In this document: positions 34,899-44,149 of the stretch, in pieces
Position numbering within the stretch: the first letter of the stretch is position 1
Layout of the letters: the number at the start of each line of letters is the position of its first letter
Assembly: GCF_035609205.1 (NCBI RefSeq)
Contig: NZ_CP141184.1
Coordinates: 3,624,501 to 3,688,500, forward strand
Reading direction: 5' to 3'
Source: Hymenobacter sp. GOD-10R
GTDB lineage: Bacteria; Bacteroidota; Bacteroidia; Cytophagales; Hymenobacteraceae
DNA: 64,000 bases
Notes under the pieces: model-generated
What the model saw: only the letters and a program-made list of their open reading frames with translations
Told to the model about the DNA's origin: nothing
The model's database searches: none
Translations under genes and position numbers: made by a program

Positions 34899-35908
34899 TA
34901 GAACGTAATAAGCGCTTTCATAAAACCATCTGGTCGACTCGTCAGGTCGTCGAAAGCTTGTTTGAGGTCATTGAGCGGATAGGAGTGCGTGTATAGAAGG
35001 CTAGGTTTCAGCACCCCTTGTGTCACGGCTTCTACCGCATCCCGAATCCCCTTTATATACTCCTGGGCATCACGCTCGTGGGCGTTGATAACGTCGAGGC
35101 CGCGCCAGTTCCAGAGCTGGATATTCACCTGCCGCATGCCATCTTGGTGGAAACCGGCAATGATGAGGCGTCCGCGCTCAGCCGTAAGTTCGCCGGCAAG
35201 GTTCAGCGGCCACTCTTTGCCCGTACACTCGATAACTCGTTCGCAAAACTTGCTATCGGTGAGCGTCTTCACTTTCTCGATGATCTGATAATGATCATCC
35301 ATCTTCACCACTTCATCAGCACCGCATTGCTTAGCGATGTCGAGCGAATACTCGCGCTGCGAAACGGCGATGACCCGCGCCCCAGCGTGCTTCGCGAGTT
35401 GCACGAGCAATGCCCCCAAAAAGCCAATACCTAGGATAGCCACCGTTTGGCCGGCCTCGACATTGCTCCGCCGGAAGATGTTCATGGCACAGCCTAGCGG
35501 CTCACCGGGAAAAGGCTGATTAGCTAGCTCTTTGGGCAGCTTCACCACTTTATCGGCGTCGGCTATGTCGTACTCGGCGTAGGCATGGTAGGAAAGCGCC
35601 GCTACCCGGTCGCCAATAGCTAGGTCAGTTACGCCTTCGCCAACGGCGTCAATCACGCCCCAACCTTCGTGCCCAGGATTACCAGCTTCAATGGGGTACG
35701 AAAACCACTCACGGCCTTCCCACACCGGAATGTTGGAGGCGCACAAGCCGCAGCCTTCCAGGCGCAAACGCACCTGCCCAGCTTGCGGCACAGGCAATGT
35801 GTTTTCTTCTATTTCAACGTGTTGCGGCGCCGTAATCACGGCCGCCCGACTTATAACTGGTTCTATTTCAGCTTCCTTGTTCTGCGTCGCAGCGGGGGTA
35901 CTTTGCAT
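34898..35908 (-). CDS. zinc-type alcohol/polyol dehydrogenase (MDR family)
   Basis: A medium-chain dehydrogenase with catalytic zinc ligands in CGLCASN (Cys near residue 56) and NPGHEGWG (His near 79). LGIGFLGALLVQLAKHAGA forms the nucleotide-binding glycine loop near residue 160. The four-cysteine structural-zinc loop found in many ADHs is missing, as in some sugar and cyclitol dehydrogenases. Together with the Gfo/Idh/MocA enzyme, it may oxidise and then modify a sugar (inference). It overlaps the fusion gene upstream by one base. Residues 1-25 are a variable tail. Confidence 0.88.
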   Translation of the reverse strand: MQSTPAATQNKEAEIEPVISRAAVITAPQHVEIEENTLPVPQAGQVRLRLEGCGLCASNIPVWEGREWFSYPIEAGNPGHEGWGVIDAVGEGVTDLAIGDRVAALSYHAYAEYDIADADKVVKLPKELANQPFPGEPLGCAMNIFRRSNVEAGQTVAILGIGFLGALLVQLAKHAGARVIAVSQREYSLDIAKQCGADEVVKMDDHYQIIEKVKTLTDSKFCERVIECTGKEWPLNLAGELTAERGRLIIAGFHQDGMRQVNIQLWNWRGLDVINAHERDAQEYIKGIRDAVEAVTQGVLKPSLLYTHSYPLNDLKQAFDDLTSRPDGFMKALITF

Positions 35909-37968
35909 TAGGCTATGGCTACTTTCTTGGTCGTTTCTTTCTTCTCAGTGGGCAGCAATCTAGGTGCTGCCATACCGCGGCTTTCGCACAGCCATGTGTA
36001 GAGCTTGGCAACGCCTAGCTGCACATTGTGCCGCGGATACCAGCCAGTGGCTTGTCGGAATTTGCGGATGTCCGATACGTAATAGTGCTGGTCGCCGGTG
36101 CGCCAATCGCCGAAGGAGAGCGGGATCTTCTCGCCCTTATAGTCACTAATAGTGTCTAGCAACTCCAGCAGGCTGACCGTATTGGTCACGCCTCCGCCAA
36201 TGTTGAAGGCCTGCCCTGACAACTGCGGCATGTACTGCTGGGCTAGCAAGAAGGCATCTACTAAATCTTCAACAAAGAGGATGTCGCGCACTTGCTTACC
36301 ATCCCCATAGATGTTGATGGGCTTGTCTTCAATAGCGCGGATCGCAAAGTGTGCGACCCAGCCCTGATCTTCGTTGCCGTATTGATGCGGCCCGTAGATA
36401 CAGCTCATACGAAACACAACTGCGGGCACCCCATACGACCTAGCATAGTCAATAACATATTGATCAGCTGTGCCTTTTGAGCACCCATACGGACTATGGA
36501 AGTCCAGTGAACGTTGCTCGCTGATACCGTTGGCTTTGATGTGCTTATCCGTAGGATAGTAGCGCGAACCATTCGGGACGAAATGCAAATCTTCGAGGCC
36601 TCCATACACCTTATTTGTGGAGGTGAATACCAGCGGCGGCGGATTATCCTGCGCCCGAATAGCTTCCAGCACGTTGATGATACCGCGCGCATTAATCTCG
36701 AAGTCATTGATTGGCAGGTCCAGTGAAGTCGTGACGGCCACTTGCGCGGCAAAATGGAATACGGCCTCAGCCTTGCGCATCACGCGTTTCACGGTCTGCA
36801 GGTCGCGGATATCACCGACATACACTTGCAGCTGGTCACCGTACGTGTCGTGCAGCCACTTCAGGTTACGCTCCACCCCTTCTCGCACGAGGCTATCGAA
36901 CACGAGCACCCGCTTACCGCTTTCCAGCAACCGCTTAGCTAGGTTGGTGCCCACAAAGCCAGCACCACCCGTAATTAACGTATATGGTTCATCATTAGCA
37001 GGAGTATCTTGCTTGATGTAGCTCAGGTCATTTAGACCAGCTAGGCCATGCTGCGCCCAAAGTCGATATAGCAGCTTAGCGGTACCATCTGTGCGCTTCA
37101 GGCCAAAATGATACGTGCGTTCATCCTTGCTTACAGTACCCGTGGTGCCCGGAGCTAGGTCATGGGCACTGTACCAGTATACCCGGTTCACGTTGGCCTC
37201 AAGCACATTTTGGAACTCCTGCAGCTGCCTGTACTCGTCGTAGTTCCACGTTGAGAAGCCAGCAGCAGTAATCCACACCTCTGCCGAGCAGTTGTGTTGA
37301 TCCAGTACTTGCCGCACGAGTGCTACGTTTTCCTCCCAGCCCTCCCATTGCTGATCATATACATCCGGGAAGCCATGCACTCCGATGGCATCAATGTACT
37401 GCATCACACCCCGCTCAAACAGCAGGTGTAGCCAAGTTGGATCAATGGGGTTCATGCCACCGAGCACGGTTTTCTTACCACGCTGCTTGGCCCAGTAAGC
37501 GGCACCGCCCACCATTTCGGCGAACTTAAACCAGCCATAATCCAGGGTGTAGTCGTATTCGGCTCGGTTGTTCGGCTCGTTCCACAACTCAACCCAGTCA
37601 AAGTATTCGCCTAGCTCTGTGATGAAGACATCCAAAAAATCAGCGTACAGCTTAGGCTGCACAGGAGGAGCCGACGTTTTGGGGCGCACGCCCAGAGCAG
37701 GTGGTGTTTGCGAAAAGTAGGGAAGTAAGTGCACTTCCCTGGCTATTGTTGGCAACAGCCAGTGGTACCACTCGCGGCCACCTTCCGCGTAGAAATCAGC
37801 CCAAGACACACCAGTGCGCAACTCCGTTACGCCGAGTTCCTTCAGATCATTTAGCACTTGCGTAACACGCTCGTACTCTCCCGGCCGAAACCATTCTATA
37901 ATGCCAATACTAGGACGAGTCTGCTTTTGCTCTGTGGTTACAGAATTATTCATGTTCTTATCCTTCAA
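35908..37968 (-). CDS. fusion: glycosidase-like TIM barrel plus CDP-paratose 2-epimerase-like SDR
   Basis: Residues 20-310 form a clan GH-A barrel resembling GH39-type beta-xylosidases, with the acid/base Glu131 in ELWNEPNN. The usual nucleophile position reads VWITAAGFSTW (Ala235), so the expected Glu is absent. Residues 328-665 are an extended SDR closest, by motif, to CDP-paratose/tyvelose 2-epimerase: TGGAGFVG, STNKVYG, HSPYGCSKGTADQY (catalytic Tyr and Lys), SCIYGPHQYGNEDQGWVAHF and GDGKQVRDILFVEDL. The reading frame is continuous. A sugar-binding role for the barrel is plausible; hydrolysis seems unlikely. It overlaps the dehydrogenase gene by one base and lies 24 bases after the next epimerase. 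Confidence 0.9.
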   Translation of the reverse strand: MKDKNMNNSVTTEQKQTRPSIGIIEWFRPGEYERVTQVLNDLKELGVTELRTGVSWADFYAEGGREWYHWLLPTIAREVHLLPYFSQTPPALGVRPKTSAPPVQPKLYADFLDVFITELGEYFDWVELWNEPNNRAEYDYTLDYGWFKFAEMVGGAAYWAKQRGKKTVLGGMNPIDPTWLHLLFERGVMQYIDAIGVHGFPDVYDQQWEGWEENVALVRQVLDQHNCSAEVWITAAGFSTWNYDEYRQLQEFQNVLEANVNRVYWYSAHDLAPGTTGTVSKDERTYHFGLKRTDGTAKLLYRLWAQHGLAGLNDLSYIKQDTPANDEPYTLITGGAGFVGTNLAKRLLESGKRVLVFDSLVREGVERNLKWLHDTYGDQLQVYVGDIRDLQTVKRVMRKAEAVFHFAAQVAVTTSLDLPINDFEINARGIINVLEAIRAQDNPPPLVFTSTNKVYGGLEDLHFVPNGSRYYPTDKHIKANGISEQRSLDFHSPYGCSKGTADQYVIDYARSYGVPAVVFRMSCIYGPHQYGNEDQGWVAHFAIRAIEDKPINIYGDGKQVRDILFVEDLVDAFLLAQQYMPQLSGQAFNIGGGVTNTVSLLELLDTISDYKGEKIPLSFGDWRTGDQHYYVSDIRKFRQATGWYPRHNVQLGVAKLYTWLCESRGMAAPRLLPTEKKETTKKVAIA

Positions 37969-37992
37969 TATGTTAGAAGAAGCCTGCTTACC

Positions 37993-39111
37993 TTAAACCG
38001 TCAGGCCACGAGCTGCTAGCTCGGCGCTGGCCTCGTTCACACGGTCATAAGCAATTTGCCCTTCCAGCCAGGAGGCTAGCTCTTCCAAGCCGCTATTGAA
38101 CTCTACCTGCGGATAAAAACTAAGTTTTTCCTTCGCCAAAGAGATGTCGGCGTAGCAGTGGCGAATGTCACCCACGCGGTACTTGCCCGTGATTTGCGGC
38201 AGCAGTTCAGCTTTGTCGAGCACTTTAGCCAGCCGCTCCGATATTTCGCTGATGGTGTAGTTGTTGCCACTCCCTACGTTGAATACTTGCCCATTCGCCT
38301 CCTCTTTCTCCAAAGCGAGACGGCAAGCCAAGGCCACATCCCGAACGTGCACAAAATCGCGCTGCTGCTGCCCGTCCTCAAAAATCATGGGCGCATTCCC
38401 ATTGAGCAAACGTGAGGCAAAAATGGCTAGTACCCCCGTATAGGGGTTTGAAAGCGCCTGACGGGTGCCGTACACGTTGAAAAAGCGCATCGCCACGGTC
38501 GGGATATTGTAAGCGCGACCCACCATCAGGCTCATGCGCTCTTGGTCGTACTTCGACAGCGCATACACCGATGATAGGCAGGGTAATTTGGTTTCGTTGG
38601 TCGGGATCGGCTGCAAGGGTTGTCCTTGAGCATCTAAGAGTTCCCAATTACCTTCTTTCAACTGCTCTAAAGGACGCTCAGAGGCCATTACCTGCTCACC
38701 TGACGCGCTTTTATAAAGTCCTTCGCCGTAGATGCTCATGCTGCTGGCTACCACCAGCTTTTTCACTGGCTTCTTAATCAGAGCTTCCAGCAACACGGCT
38801 GTTCCAACGTTGTTGACCTCAGTGTACTCTTTGATTTCGTACATGCTTTGGCCTACCCCAACCATTGCGGCGAAGTGAAAAACAGCATCTACACCGTCTA
38901 ATGCCCGCTTTACAGCATCAGGGTCGCGGACGTCCCCTACCAGCAGCTCTACGTCTTCATGCAAGTAATCTGGGCGCACGCAATCTTTCCCGTGTACTTG
39001 CTCCGACAGATTATCTAAGGCTCTTACCGTGTATCCGTGGCTTAGCAGTTCATCTGCTAAGTGTGATCCAATGAAGCCAGCGCCACCAGTTATCAGGACT
39101 TTCTGTTTCAT
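37993..39111 (-). CDS. NAD-dependent nucleotide-sugar epimerase
   Basis: An extended SDR with TGGAGFIGSH at residues 7-16, FHFAAMVGVGQSMYE, ASSMSIYGEG, and SSVYALSKYDQE with the catalytic Tyr-x3-Lys. By the RALDNL and DVELLVGDVRD segments, it resembles UDP-glucose 4-epimerases and, from memory, dTDP-L-rhamnose 4-epimerase. It is the first gene of the minus-strand sugar island and should supply or interconvert an activated sugar. The upstream 641 bases hold no gene. The nucleotide and sugar remain uncertain. Confidence 0.9.
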   Translation of the reverse strand: MKQKVLITGGAGFIGSHLADELLSHGYTVRALDNLSEQVHGKDCVRPDYLHEDVELLVGDVRDPDAVKRALDGVDAVFHFAAMVGVGQSMYEIKEYTEVNNVGTAVLLEALIKKPVKKLVVASSMSIYGEGLYKSASGEQVMASERPLEQLKEGNWELLDAQGQPLQPIPTNETKLPCLSSVYALSKYDQERMSLMVGRAYNIPTVAMRFFNVYGTRQALSNPYTGVLAIFASRLLNGNAPMIFEDGQQQRDFVHVRDVALACRLALEKEEANGQVFNVGSGNNYTISEISERLAKVLDKAELLPQITGKYRVGDIRHCYADISLAKEKLSFYPQVEFNSGLEELASWLEGQIAYDRVNEASAELAARGLTV

Positions 39112-39752
39112 ACGTGTTTGGTTGGTTGTGTGAAGGTTGGTGTACTTGCAGGGCTAGTACTTATAAGCAGTAGAGTGATCTACAAGTAGCTCTTAGCCCC
39201 TTGCGTGAGACGTTCAGGCGCGAAGTCTCGGAGGACTAGGTCGTGCTAATAAGTGAACAGGTGTTAGCCTGCTCGAAGAAGATGCGCCACAGATAGTATA
39301 GAAGAGCCTGTAGGAGCTGTTCGATGAACAATTGAGAAGATGCTTGATGCTCGAGCCACAAGGTTGAGCGGTGGCCTGCTTCTTTGCACGGTTACCTGCA
39401 TTAAATGCTGCTCGTTGTTTACTTGCTGAACGCTGTACCAACACTCCTCAAAATAGTTCCCTATCTTATTTAATGAATAAAACGCAACTAGACAATTAGG
39501 GTTGTAGAAGAAGCTTCCCGCAAAGAATATGGCAGCTAAAAACGCCCAATGGACGAGCTTAACCAAGCTCAACAGTAGCAAATGTGCTCTTAGTTAAACT
39601 TGTTGATTCCTTGTCGCTTCTACATGCAACCTCGTAATAATACTAATTGACCTCGAACTTTTAAGGAAAATTTAATTTTGTTACAGAATCGATTGAAACT
39701 AGCAGCTAGTCACGCAAGGTATTTGCAGACTGGTTGCTTCTAATCCATTATA
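39112..39752. other. gene-poor intergenic region before the sugar island
   Basis: I see no convincing gene in these 641 bases; short open frames on the minus strand lack family resemblance. The promoter of the island should lie here. A small 12-base palindrome (ccattataatgg, 39745-39756) overlaps the start codon of the next plus-strand gene. Confidence 0.6.
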
Positions 39753-40181
39753 ATGGCGACTTCCCACGCACGACCTCCCAAGGCCCCACACTTTGCCAAT
39801 GCAGTGGGAGATATTTACTACTCTACACAAGGCCACATACATTTGCAATGGAGCGCAGACCGTATCCAGCTCACTGACTTACAAGCGTTCTATGAGCAGG
39901 CTCTTCTATTACTAGATAATACAGACTCCCGTAAGATCTTATCTGAACATGGTCAACGGCAGCCTTTATCGGCGGCGGCTCAGCATTGGATCACCCGCGA
40001 ATGGCTCCCGCGCGCTATGAAGCAAGTACGCGCAGAATATTGCGCCATCGTTGACGGCAGCAATCCAATGCACAGACTATCGACGCAAACAGTAATTACA
40101 GACGCCCCCTCTGACTTTATCTTCAAGCGTTTTGACACTGTTAGCGAAGCAGAAGCTTGGCTAGGCAGCTTGCCCCGCTAA
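39753..40181 (+). CDS. STAS/SpoIIAA-like domain protein (copy 1)
   Basis: This 142-residue protein is a clear paralogue of the one at 55204-55647: both have a conserved W[SH]-containing strand, a helix of the type FYEQALLLLDNTDSRKILSE, the W[IL]-ending REWLPRA/NDWVPRA motif and a C-terminal aromatic AEAWLGSLP/AEGWLLQA. The fold is like STAS/SpoIIAA-like domains, which often bind small ligands or act in partner switching. No function is established. It stands alone and shares a terminator with rplT on the other strand. Confidence 0.75.
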   Translation: MATSHARPPKAPHFANAVGDIYYSTQGHIHLQWSADRIQLTDLQAFYEQALLLLDNTDSRKILSEHGQRQPLSAAAQHWITREWLPRAMKQVRAEYCAIVDGSNPMHRLSTQTVITDAPSDFIFKRFDTVSEAEAWLGSLPR

Positions 40182-40272
40182 TAGATAATGATAGCAACAG
40201 TTATTGCTCGTAACCCGATTTAGTGTGCTGATTATAAGAACTGAATGCTTTTCCTTTCGCGATAGGGCATAA

Positions 40273-40307
40273 AAAAACCGCTTAGCAGAATCTGCTAAGC
40301 GGTTTTT
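40273..40307. terminator. bidirectional terminator after rplT and the STAS-like gene
   Basis: Arms at 40273-40289 and 40291-40307 are a perfect 17-bp inverted repeat around one central base (core ccgcttagcaga), flanked by A and T tracts. It ends both convergent transcripts. Confidence 0.9.
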
Positions 40308-40328
40308 ATTTCAGCTTACGCTGAGAAC

Positions 40329-40673
40329 TTATTTGATTTTTTCCACAATACCGCGGAAAGCCTCGGGATGGTTGAGTGCCAGATCAGCTAGTACTTTGCG
40401 GTTCAGATCGATACCTGCTTTTTTCAGGCCGCCCATGAACTGAGAGTAAGATAATCCATGCTCGCGAGCCCCAGCGTTGATACGCTGAATCCAAAGAGCA
40501 CGGAACTCGCGCTTCTTGGTTTTACGGTCGCGATAGGCATAGAGTAGGCCTTTCTCAACGGCGTTCTTAGCAACGGTCCAAACATTCTTGCGACGGCCGA
40601 AATAGCCCTTCGCCAACTTCATTACTTTCTTGCGACGGTGGCGTGAGGCCACGTGATTGACGCTTCTTGGCAT
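40329..40673 (-). CDS. rplT: 50S ribosomal protein L20
   Basis: The 114-residue basic protein begins [34 protein letters not shown] and includes [20 protein letters not shown], the L20 signature. L20 binds 23S rRNA early in assembly and in some bacteria represses its own operon. It is the last gene of infC-rpmI-rplT, 134 bases after rpmI. Confidence 0.98.
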   Translation of the reverse strand: MPRSVNHVASRHRRKKVMKLAKGYFGRRKNVWTVAKNAVEKGLLYAYRDRKTKKREFRALWIQRINAGAREHGLSYSQFMGGLKKAGIDLNRKVLADLALNHPEAFRGIVEKIK

Positions 40674-40807
40674 AACCTACTTTTTTTGGCGACCGGTGAC
40701 AATCTTGTCTTGTAGACCGGGCGCCTGGTTTAAAAAATTAAATGGCTGAACTATGGGTCGCTAGGTGGTTAGCGCCTGCTAGGAGCTTCCTACCTACCGT
40801 CTGCCAT

Positions 40808-41002
40808 TTAGATGTTCAACATATCCTTTACGCGGTTCATGTCGGCCGAGCTAACCAACGTAGCATGCGTCAAAGCGCGCTTCTGCTTGGTCGTCTTTTT
40901 CGTTAGGATGTGGCTTTTGAAGGCGTGCTTCCGCTTCACCTTGCCCGAGCCGGTGAGCGTAAAACGCTTCTTAGCACCGGATTTCGTCTTTACTTTTGGC
41001 AT
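40808..41002 (-). CDS. rpmI: 50S ribosomal protein L35
   Basis: The 64-residue protein has the L35 pattern: [20 protein letters not shown], then [20 protein letters not shown]. It lies between infC (66 bases upstream) and rplT, the nearly universal order. Nothing unusual. Confidence 0.98.
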   Translation of the reverse strand: MPKVKTKSGAKKRFTLTGSGKVKRKHAFKSHILTKKTTKQKRALTHATLVSSADMNRVKDMLNI

Positions 41003-41068
41003 TGTGGTATATATTGAGAAAAAGAAATGCTGTTGGAGTAAGCCCGCAAAAGAAATCAGTTGATACTT

Positions 41069-41683
41069 TTACTGAGCTTCCTTCGGAGCCGGAACTCCTT
41101 CTTTGGGCGTTGCAGGCTTTGGCTTCGGAGTAGCAATTGCAACTTTGGGTGCCAAGTACAAGAACATGCGTTTGCCTTCTAGCTTCGGAAGTTGCTCTAC
41201 TTTGGCTAGCTCTTCAAGAGCCTGCGCAAACTTAAGCAGCAGGATTTCACCGCGTTCTTTGAACACGATTGAACGACCTACAAAGTGCACGTAAGCTTTG
41301 ATCTTAGCGCCTTCTTTGAGGAATTCTTGCGCATGCTTAAGCTTGAAGGCAAAGTCGTGCTCATCGGTATTAGGACCGAAACGAATTTCTTTCACTACCA
41401 CTTTCGTGGCTTTGGCCTTCATTTCGCGGGTGCGCTTCTTCTGCTCGTACTTGAATTTCGAGTAGTCGATGATGCGGCACACCGGCGGTACGGCAGTGGG
41501 CGAAATTTCTACTAGATCAAGGTTTTGCTCCTGAGCCATGCGGCGGGCCTGGTCAACAGAATAAATGCCTTGTTCGACATTTTCACCTACTAGGCGTACT
41601 TCACGAGCCGTAATCTTCTGGTTGATTTTAAACGGCTCCTCCACCTGAGTACGGGGAACGTAGCGACGATTCGGGGTTGCTAT
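41069..41683 (-). CDS. infC: translation initiation factor IF-3, probable ATA start
   Basis: IF-3 dissociates ribosomes and checks start codons. The N-terminal domain contains [17 protein letters not shown] and the linker leads to the C-terminal KxxR-rich domain ([26 protein letters not shown]). The only canonical-type start near the conserved region is a GTG at 41644, which would cut into a reading frame that continues in frame as [20 protein letters not shown]. That extension matches typical IF-3 N-termini and leads to ATA at 41681-41683. A perfect AAGGAG lies nine bases before the ATA. Near-cognate infC starts allow IF-3 autoregulation in other bacteria. At 204 residues, the length is normal. 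It lies downstream of thrS. Confidence 0.85.
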   Translation of the reverse strand: MATPNRRYVPRTQVEEPFKINQKITAREVRLVGENVEQGIYSVDQARRMAQEQNLDLVEISPTAVPPVCRIIDYSKFKYEQKKRTREMKAKATKVVVKEIRFGPNTDEHDFAFKLKHAQEFLKEGAKIKAYVHFVGRSIVFKERGEILLLKFAQALEELAKVEQLPKLEGKRMFLYLAPKVAIATPKPKPATPKEGVPAPKEAQ

Positions 41684-41692
41684 GGGTTGGGT

Positions 41693-41698
41693 CTCCTT
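41693..41698 (-). promoter_or_regulatory. strong Shine-Dalgarno of infC
   Basis: On the minus strand, this reads AAGGAG, followed by nine bases and the ATA codon at 41683-41681. Most genes in the window lack such a site, as usual in Bacteroidota, so it supports the non-canonical start. Confidence 0.75.
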
Positions 41699-42016
41699 AT
41701 GAAAGGTGAGGAAATAAATTAACTTTTGCGGCTGAGGTTACTAGCAGTACTAGTTTCCTAATCAGCGGGCAAATATCCGGCTTTTTTTGGAATCTAAAAA
41801 AGCCACTATATAAAATTGTCTTCCAACCTGATGTTATATGTTCGCCTTCAGACGCAATACGTTAGCAGACAAGGACAACTTTACAGCAAACAATTATTCT
41901 TTTAGTAGTTAAACCTACCGTTTGCTTCCAAATACAAACGGCAGGCCTACCATTTTGTTAGATTTTATTCGAAAATGCTTCTAAATTCTTTCAGCAGTTA
42001 TTCAACTTTATTTCGA
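41699..42016 (-). promoter_or_regulatory. thrS-infC intergenic leader
   Basis: The gap of over 300 bases between thrS and infC carries no gene. A hairpin at 41914-41945 (11-bp arms with one G-U-type mismatch) may reduce read-through from thrS or belong to an infC leader. A separate infC promoter probably lies here. An AT-rich stretch with a run of Ts (near 41790) follows. Confidence 0.5.
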
Positions 42017-43969
42017 TCAGGCAACAACTTTTCCCTCCATCATATCGGCAACTTGGCCTTGGAAGCTGCGCACAAAGGCATCGACTGGCATACTGCCTAC
42101 GTCACCTTCGCCGTGCTTGCGCACTGAAACGATACCATTCTCCTGCTCTTTCTCTCCTACAATGAGCATGTAAGGGACTTTGGCAATTTCCGCATCGCGA
42201 ATTTTGCGCCCTATTTTCTCGTCGCGGTTGTCGATGGAACCACGCAGTTCAGCAGCTTGAAGACGCTCAAAAACTTGCTGAGCGTAGTCTTGATACTTTT
42301 CCGAAATCGGTAGAATGGCAAATTGCTCGGGCGAAAGCCACAACGGGAAGTTGCCGGCGCAGTGCTCGATAAGCACGGCCACGAAACGCTCCAACGAACC
42401 AAACGGCGCGCGGTGAATCATGACAGGACGCTGTCGGGAGTTGTCGGGCGCCACGTATTCTAATTCGAAACGCTCGGGCAGATTGTAATCTACCTGAATG
42501 GTACCGAGCTGCCACTTGCGGCCTAGCGCATCGCGCACCATGAAGTCGAGCTTAGGGCCGTAGAAAGCAGCTTCACCGAGTTCGGTTACCGTGTTGAGCC
42601 CTTTTTCGGTGGCAGCTTCTTGAATAGCAGCTTCAGCGCGGGCCCAGTTTTCGTCAGAACCAATGTACTTGGCCTTATTTTCCGGGTCGCGGAGAGAAAT
42701 CTGAGCCGTGAAATCGGGGAAATCTAACGCCTTGAGCACATACAGCACAATGTCGATTACCTTCAGGAACTCCTCCTTTACCTGATCGGGGCGGCAGAAA
42801 ATGTGGGCATCGTCTTGCGTAAAGCCGCGCACCCGGGTCAGGCCGTGCAGCTCACCGCTTTGCTCATAGCGATACACCGTTCCGAACTCCGCCAAACGCA
42901 ACGGTAAGTCACGGTACGAACGGGGCTTGGTCTTGTATATTTCGCAGTGGTGTGGGCAGTTCATGGGCTTAAGCATGAATTCCTCCCCCGGGTTTGGCGT
43001 CTTGATAGGCTGGAACGAATCGGCGCCGTACTTCTCGTAGTGGCCGCTGGTTACGTATAGCTCCTTCGAGCCAATGTTGGGTGTCACGACGGGCAGGTAA
43101 CCGGCTTTCACCTGGGCGCGGCGCAGAAACTGCTCTAGCCGCTCGCGGAGAGCGGTGCCTTTGGGTAGCCACAGCGGCAGCCCTGCTCCTACTTTCTCCG
43201 AAAAGGCAAACAGCTCCAGTTCTTTACCTAGCTTGCGGTGGTCGCGGCGCTTGGCTTCTTCCAGCTTTTCTAGATACTCCGTTAGCTCTTTTGCCTTGGG
43301 GAAGGTAATGCCGTAGATACGGGTCAGTTGCTTATTCTTCTCGTCGCCGCGCCAGTAAGCCCCGGCTACGTTCATGAGCTTCACCGCCTTGATAGGGCTA
43401 GTATCAGGCAAATGCGGCCCGCGGCAAAGGTCGGTAAAGTCACCTTGCGTGTAAAAGGTAATCTGACCGTCTTCTAAGTTTTGAAGTAGGTCGAGCTTAT
43501 AAGGGTCTCCTTTTTCTTCAAAGTAGGCAATGGCCTCAGCTTTTGGCACTTCACGGCGTATATACTGGCTCTTTTTCTTGACCAGCTCGACCATCTTTTG
43601 CTCAATTTTCGGAAAATCGTCCGTTGAAATCGCACGGCCTTCTCCTAGGTCAATGTCGTAATAGAAGCCATTTTCGATGGATGGACCAATACCTAGCTTC
43701 ACGCCAGGATACAAGGCCTCCAATGCTTCGGCTAATAAGTGAGCGGAAGAATGCCAGAAAGTGGCCTTACCAGACGGATCGTTCCAGGTTAGGATTTCTA
43801 CCTTGGCATTCTCAGTGATGGGGCGAGCCAAGTCACGAACTTCGCCGTTCACACGCACACTTAGAGCGTTGCGGGCCAGACCTTCGCTGATGCTGGCGGC
43901 CACATCATAGCCCGACACTCCGGCCTCAAATTGGCGCACGGAGCCGTCGGGAAGCGTAATATCAATCAT
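42017..43969 (-). CDS. thrS: threonine-tRNA ligase
   Basis: This class II aminoacyl-tRNA synthetase charges tRNA-Thr. The N-terminal TGS domain (about 1-60) and the editing domain with [10 protein letters not shown] are followed by the catalytic core with [31 protein letters not shown] and [13 protein letters not shown] (motif 3), then the anticodon-binding domain. The 650 residues are full length. It heads the thrS-infC-rpmI-rplT cluster, a common bacterial arrangement. No T-box or other leader was identified in the 180-base gap upstream. Confidence 0.98.
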   Translation of the reverse strand: MIDITLPDGSVRQFEAGVSGYDVAASISEGLARNALSVRVNGEVRDLARPITENAKVEILTWNDPSGKATFWHSSAHLLAEALEALYPGVKLGIGPSIENGFYYDIDLGEGRAISTDDFPKIEQKMVELVKKKSQYIRREVPKAEAIAYFEEKGDPYKLDLLQNLEDGQITFYTQGDFTDLCRGPHLPDTSPIKAVKLMNVAGAYWRGDEKNKQLTRIYGITFPKAKELTEYLEKLEEAKRRDHRKLGKELELFAFSEKVGAGLPLWLPKGTALRERLEQFLRRAQVKAGYLPVVTPNIGSKELYVTSGHYEKYGADSFQPIKTPNPGEEFMLKPMNCPHHCEIYKTKPRSYRDLPLRLAEFGTVYRYEQSGELHGLTRVRGFTQDDAHIFCRPDQVKEEFLKVIDIVLYVLKALDFPDFTAQISLRDPENKAKYIGSDENWARAEAAIQEAATEKGLNTVTELGEAAFYGPKLDFMVRDALGRKWQLGTIQVDYNLPERFELEYVAPDNSRQRPVMIHRAPFGSLERFVAVLIEHCAGNFPLWLSPEQFAILPISEKYQDYAQQVFERLQAAELRGSIDNRDEKIGRKIRDAEIAKVPYMLIVGEKEQENGIVSVRKHGEGDVGSMPVDAFVRSFQGQVADMMEGKVVA

Positions 43970-44149
43970 ATTGAGAGGGAGCTAAAAAACAGCACGTGCC
44001 CGCAAGTTAGCAGCTTGAACCAAATTATGAGGAAGCAAGCTGCTCATCGGGTTTGGGTATTTACTTTACTACTGCCCCAACAGGACAAAGGGGCGTCGAA
44101 ATTCCCTGCCTACAATAATACCCTGACTTATGGCAATCAACAGCAACAT

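Noticed and set aside
39214..39581. two overlapping minus-strand frames upstream of the sugar island
   Set aside because: Neither has family resemblance, a plausible start or a terminator, and they overlap each other in different frames.
41069..41644. infC beginning at the GTG at 41644
   Set aside because: The frame continues upstream with an IF-3-like sequence to an ATA preceded by a perfect Shine-Dalgarno, whereas the GTG has no such site.
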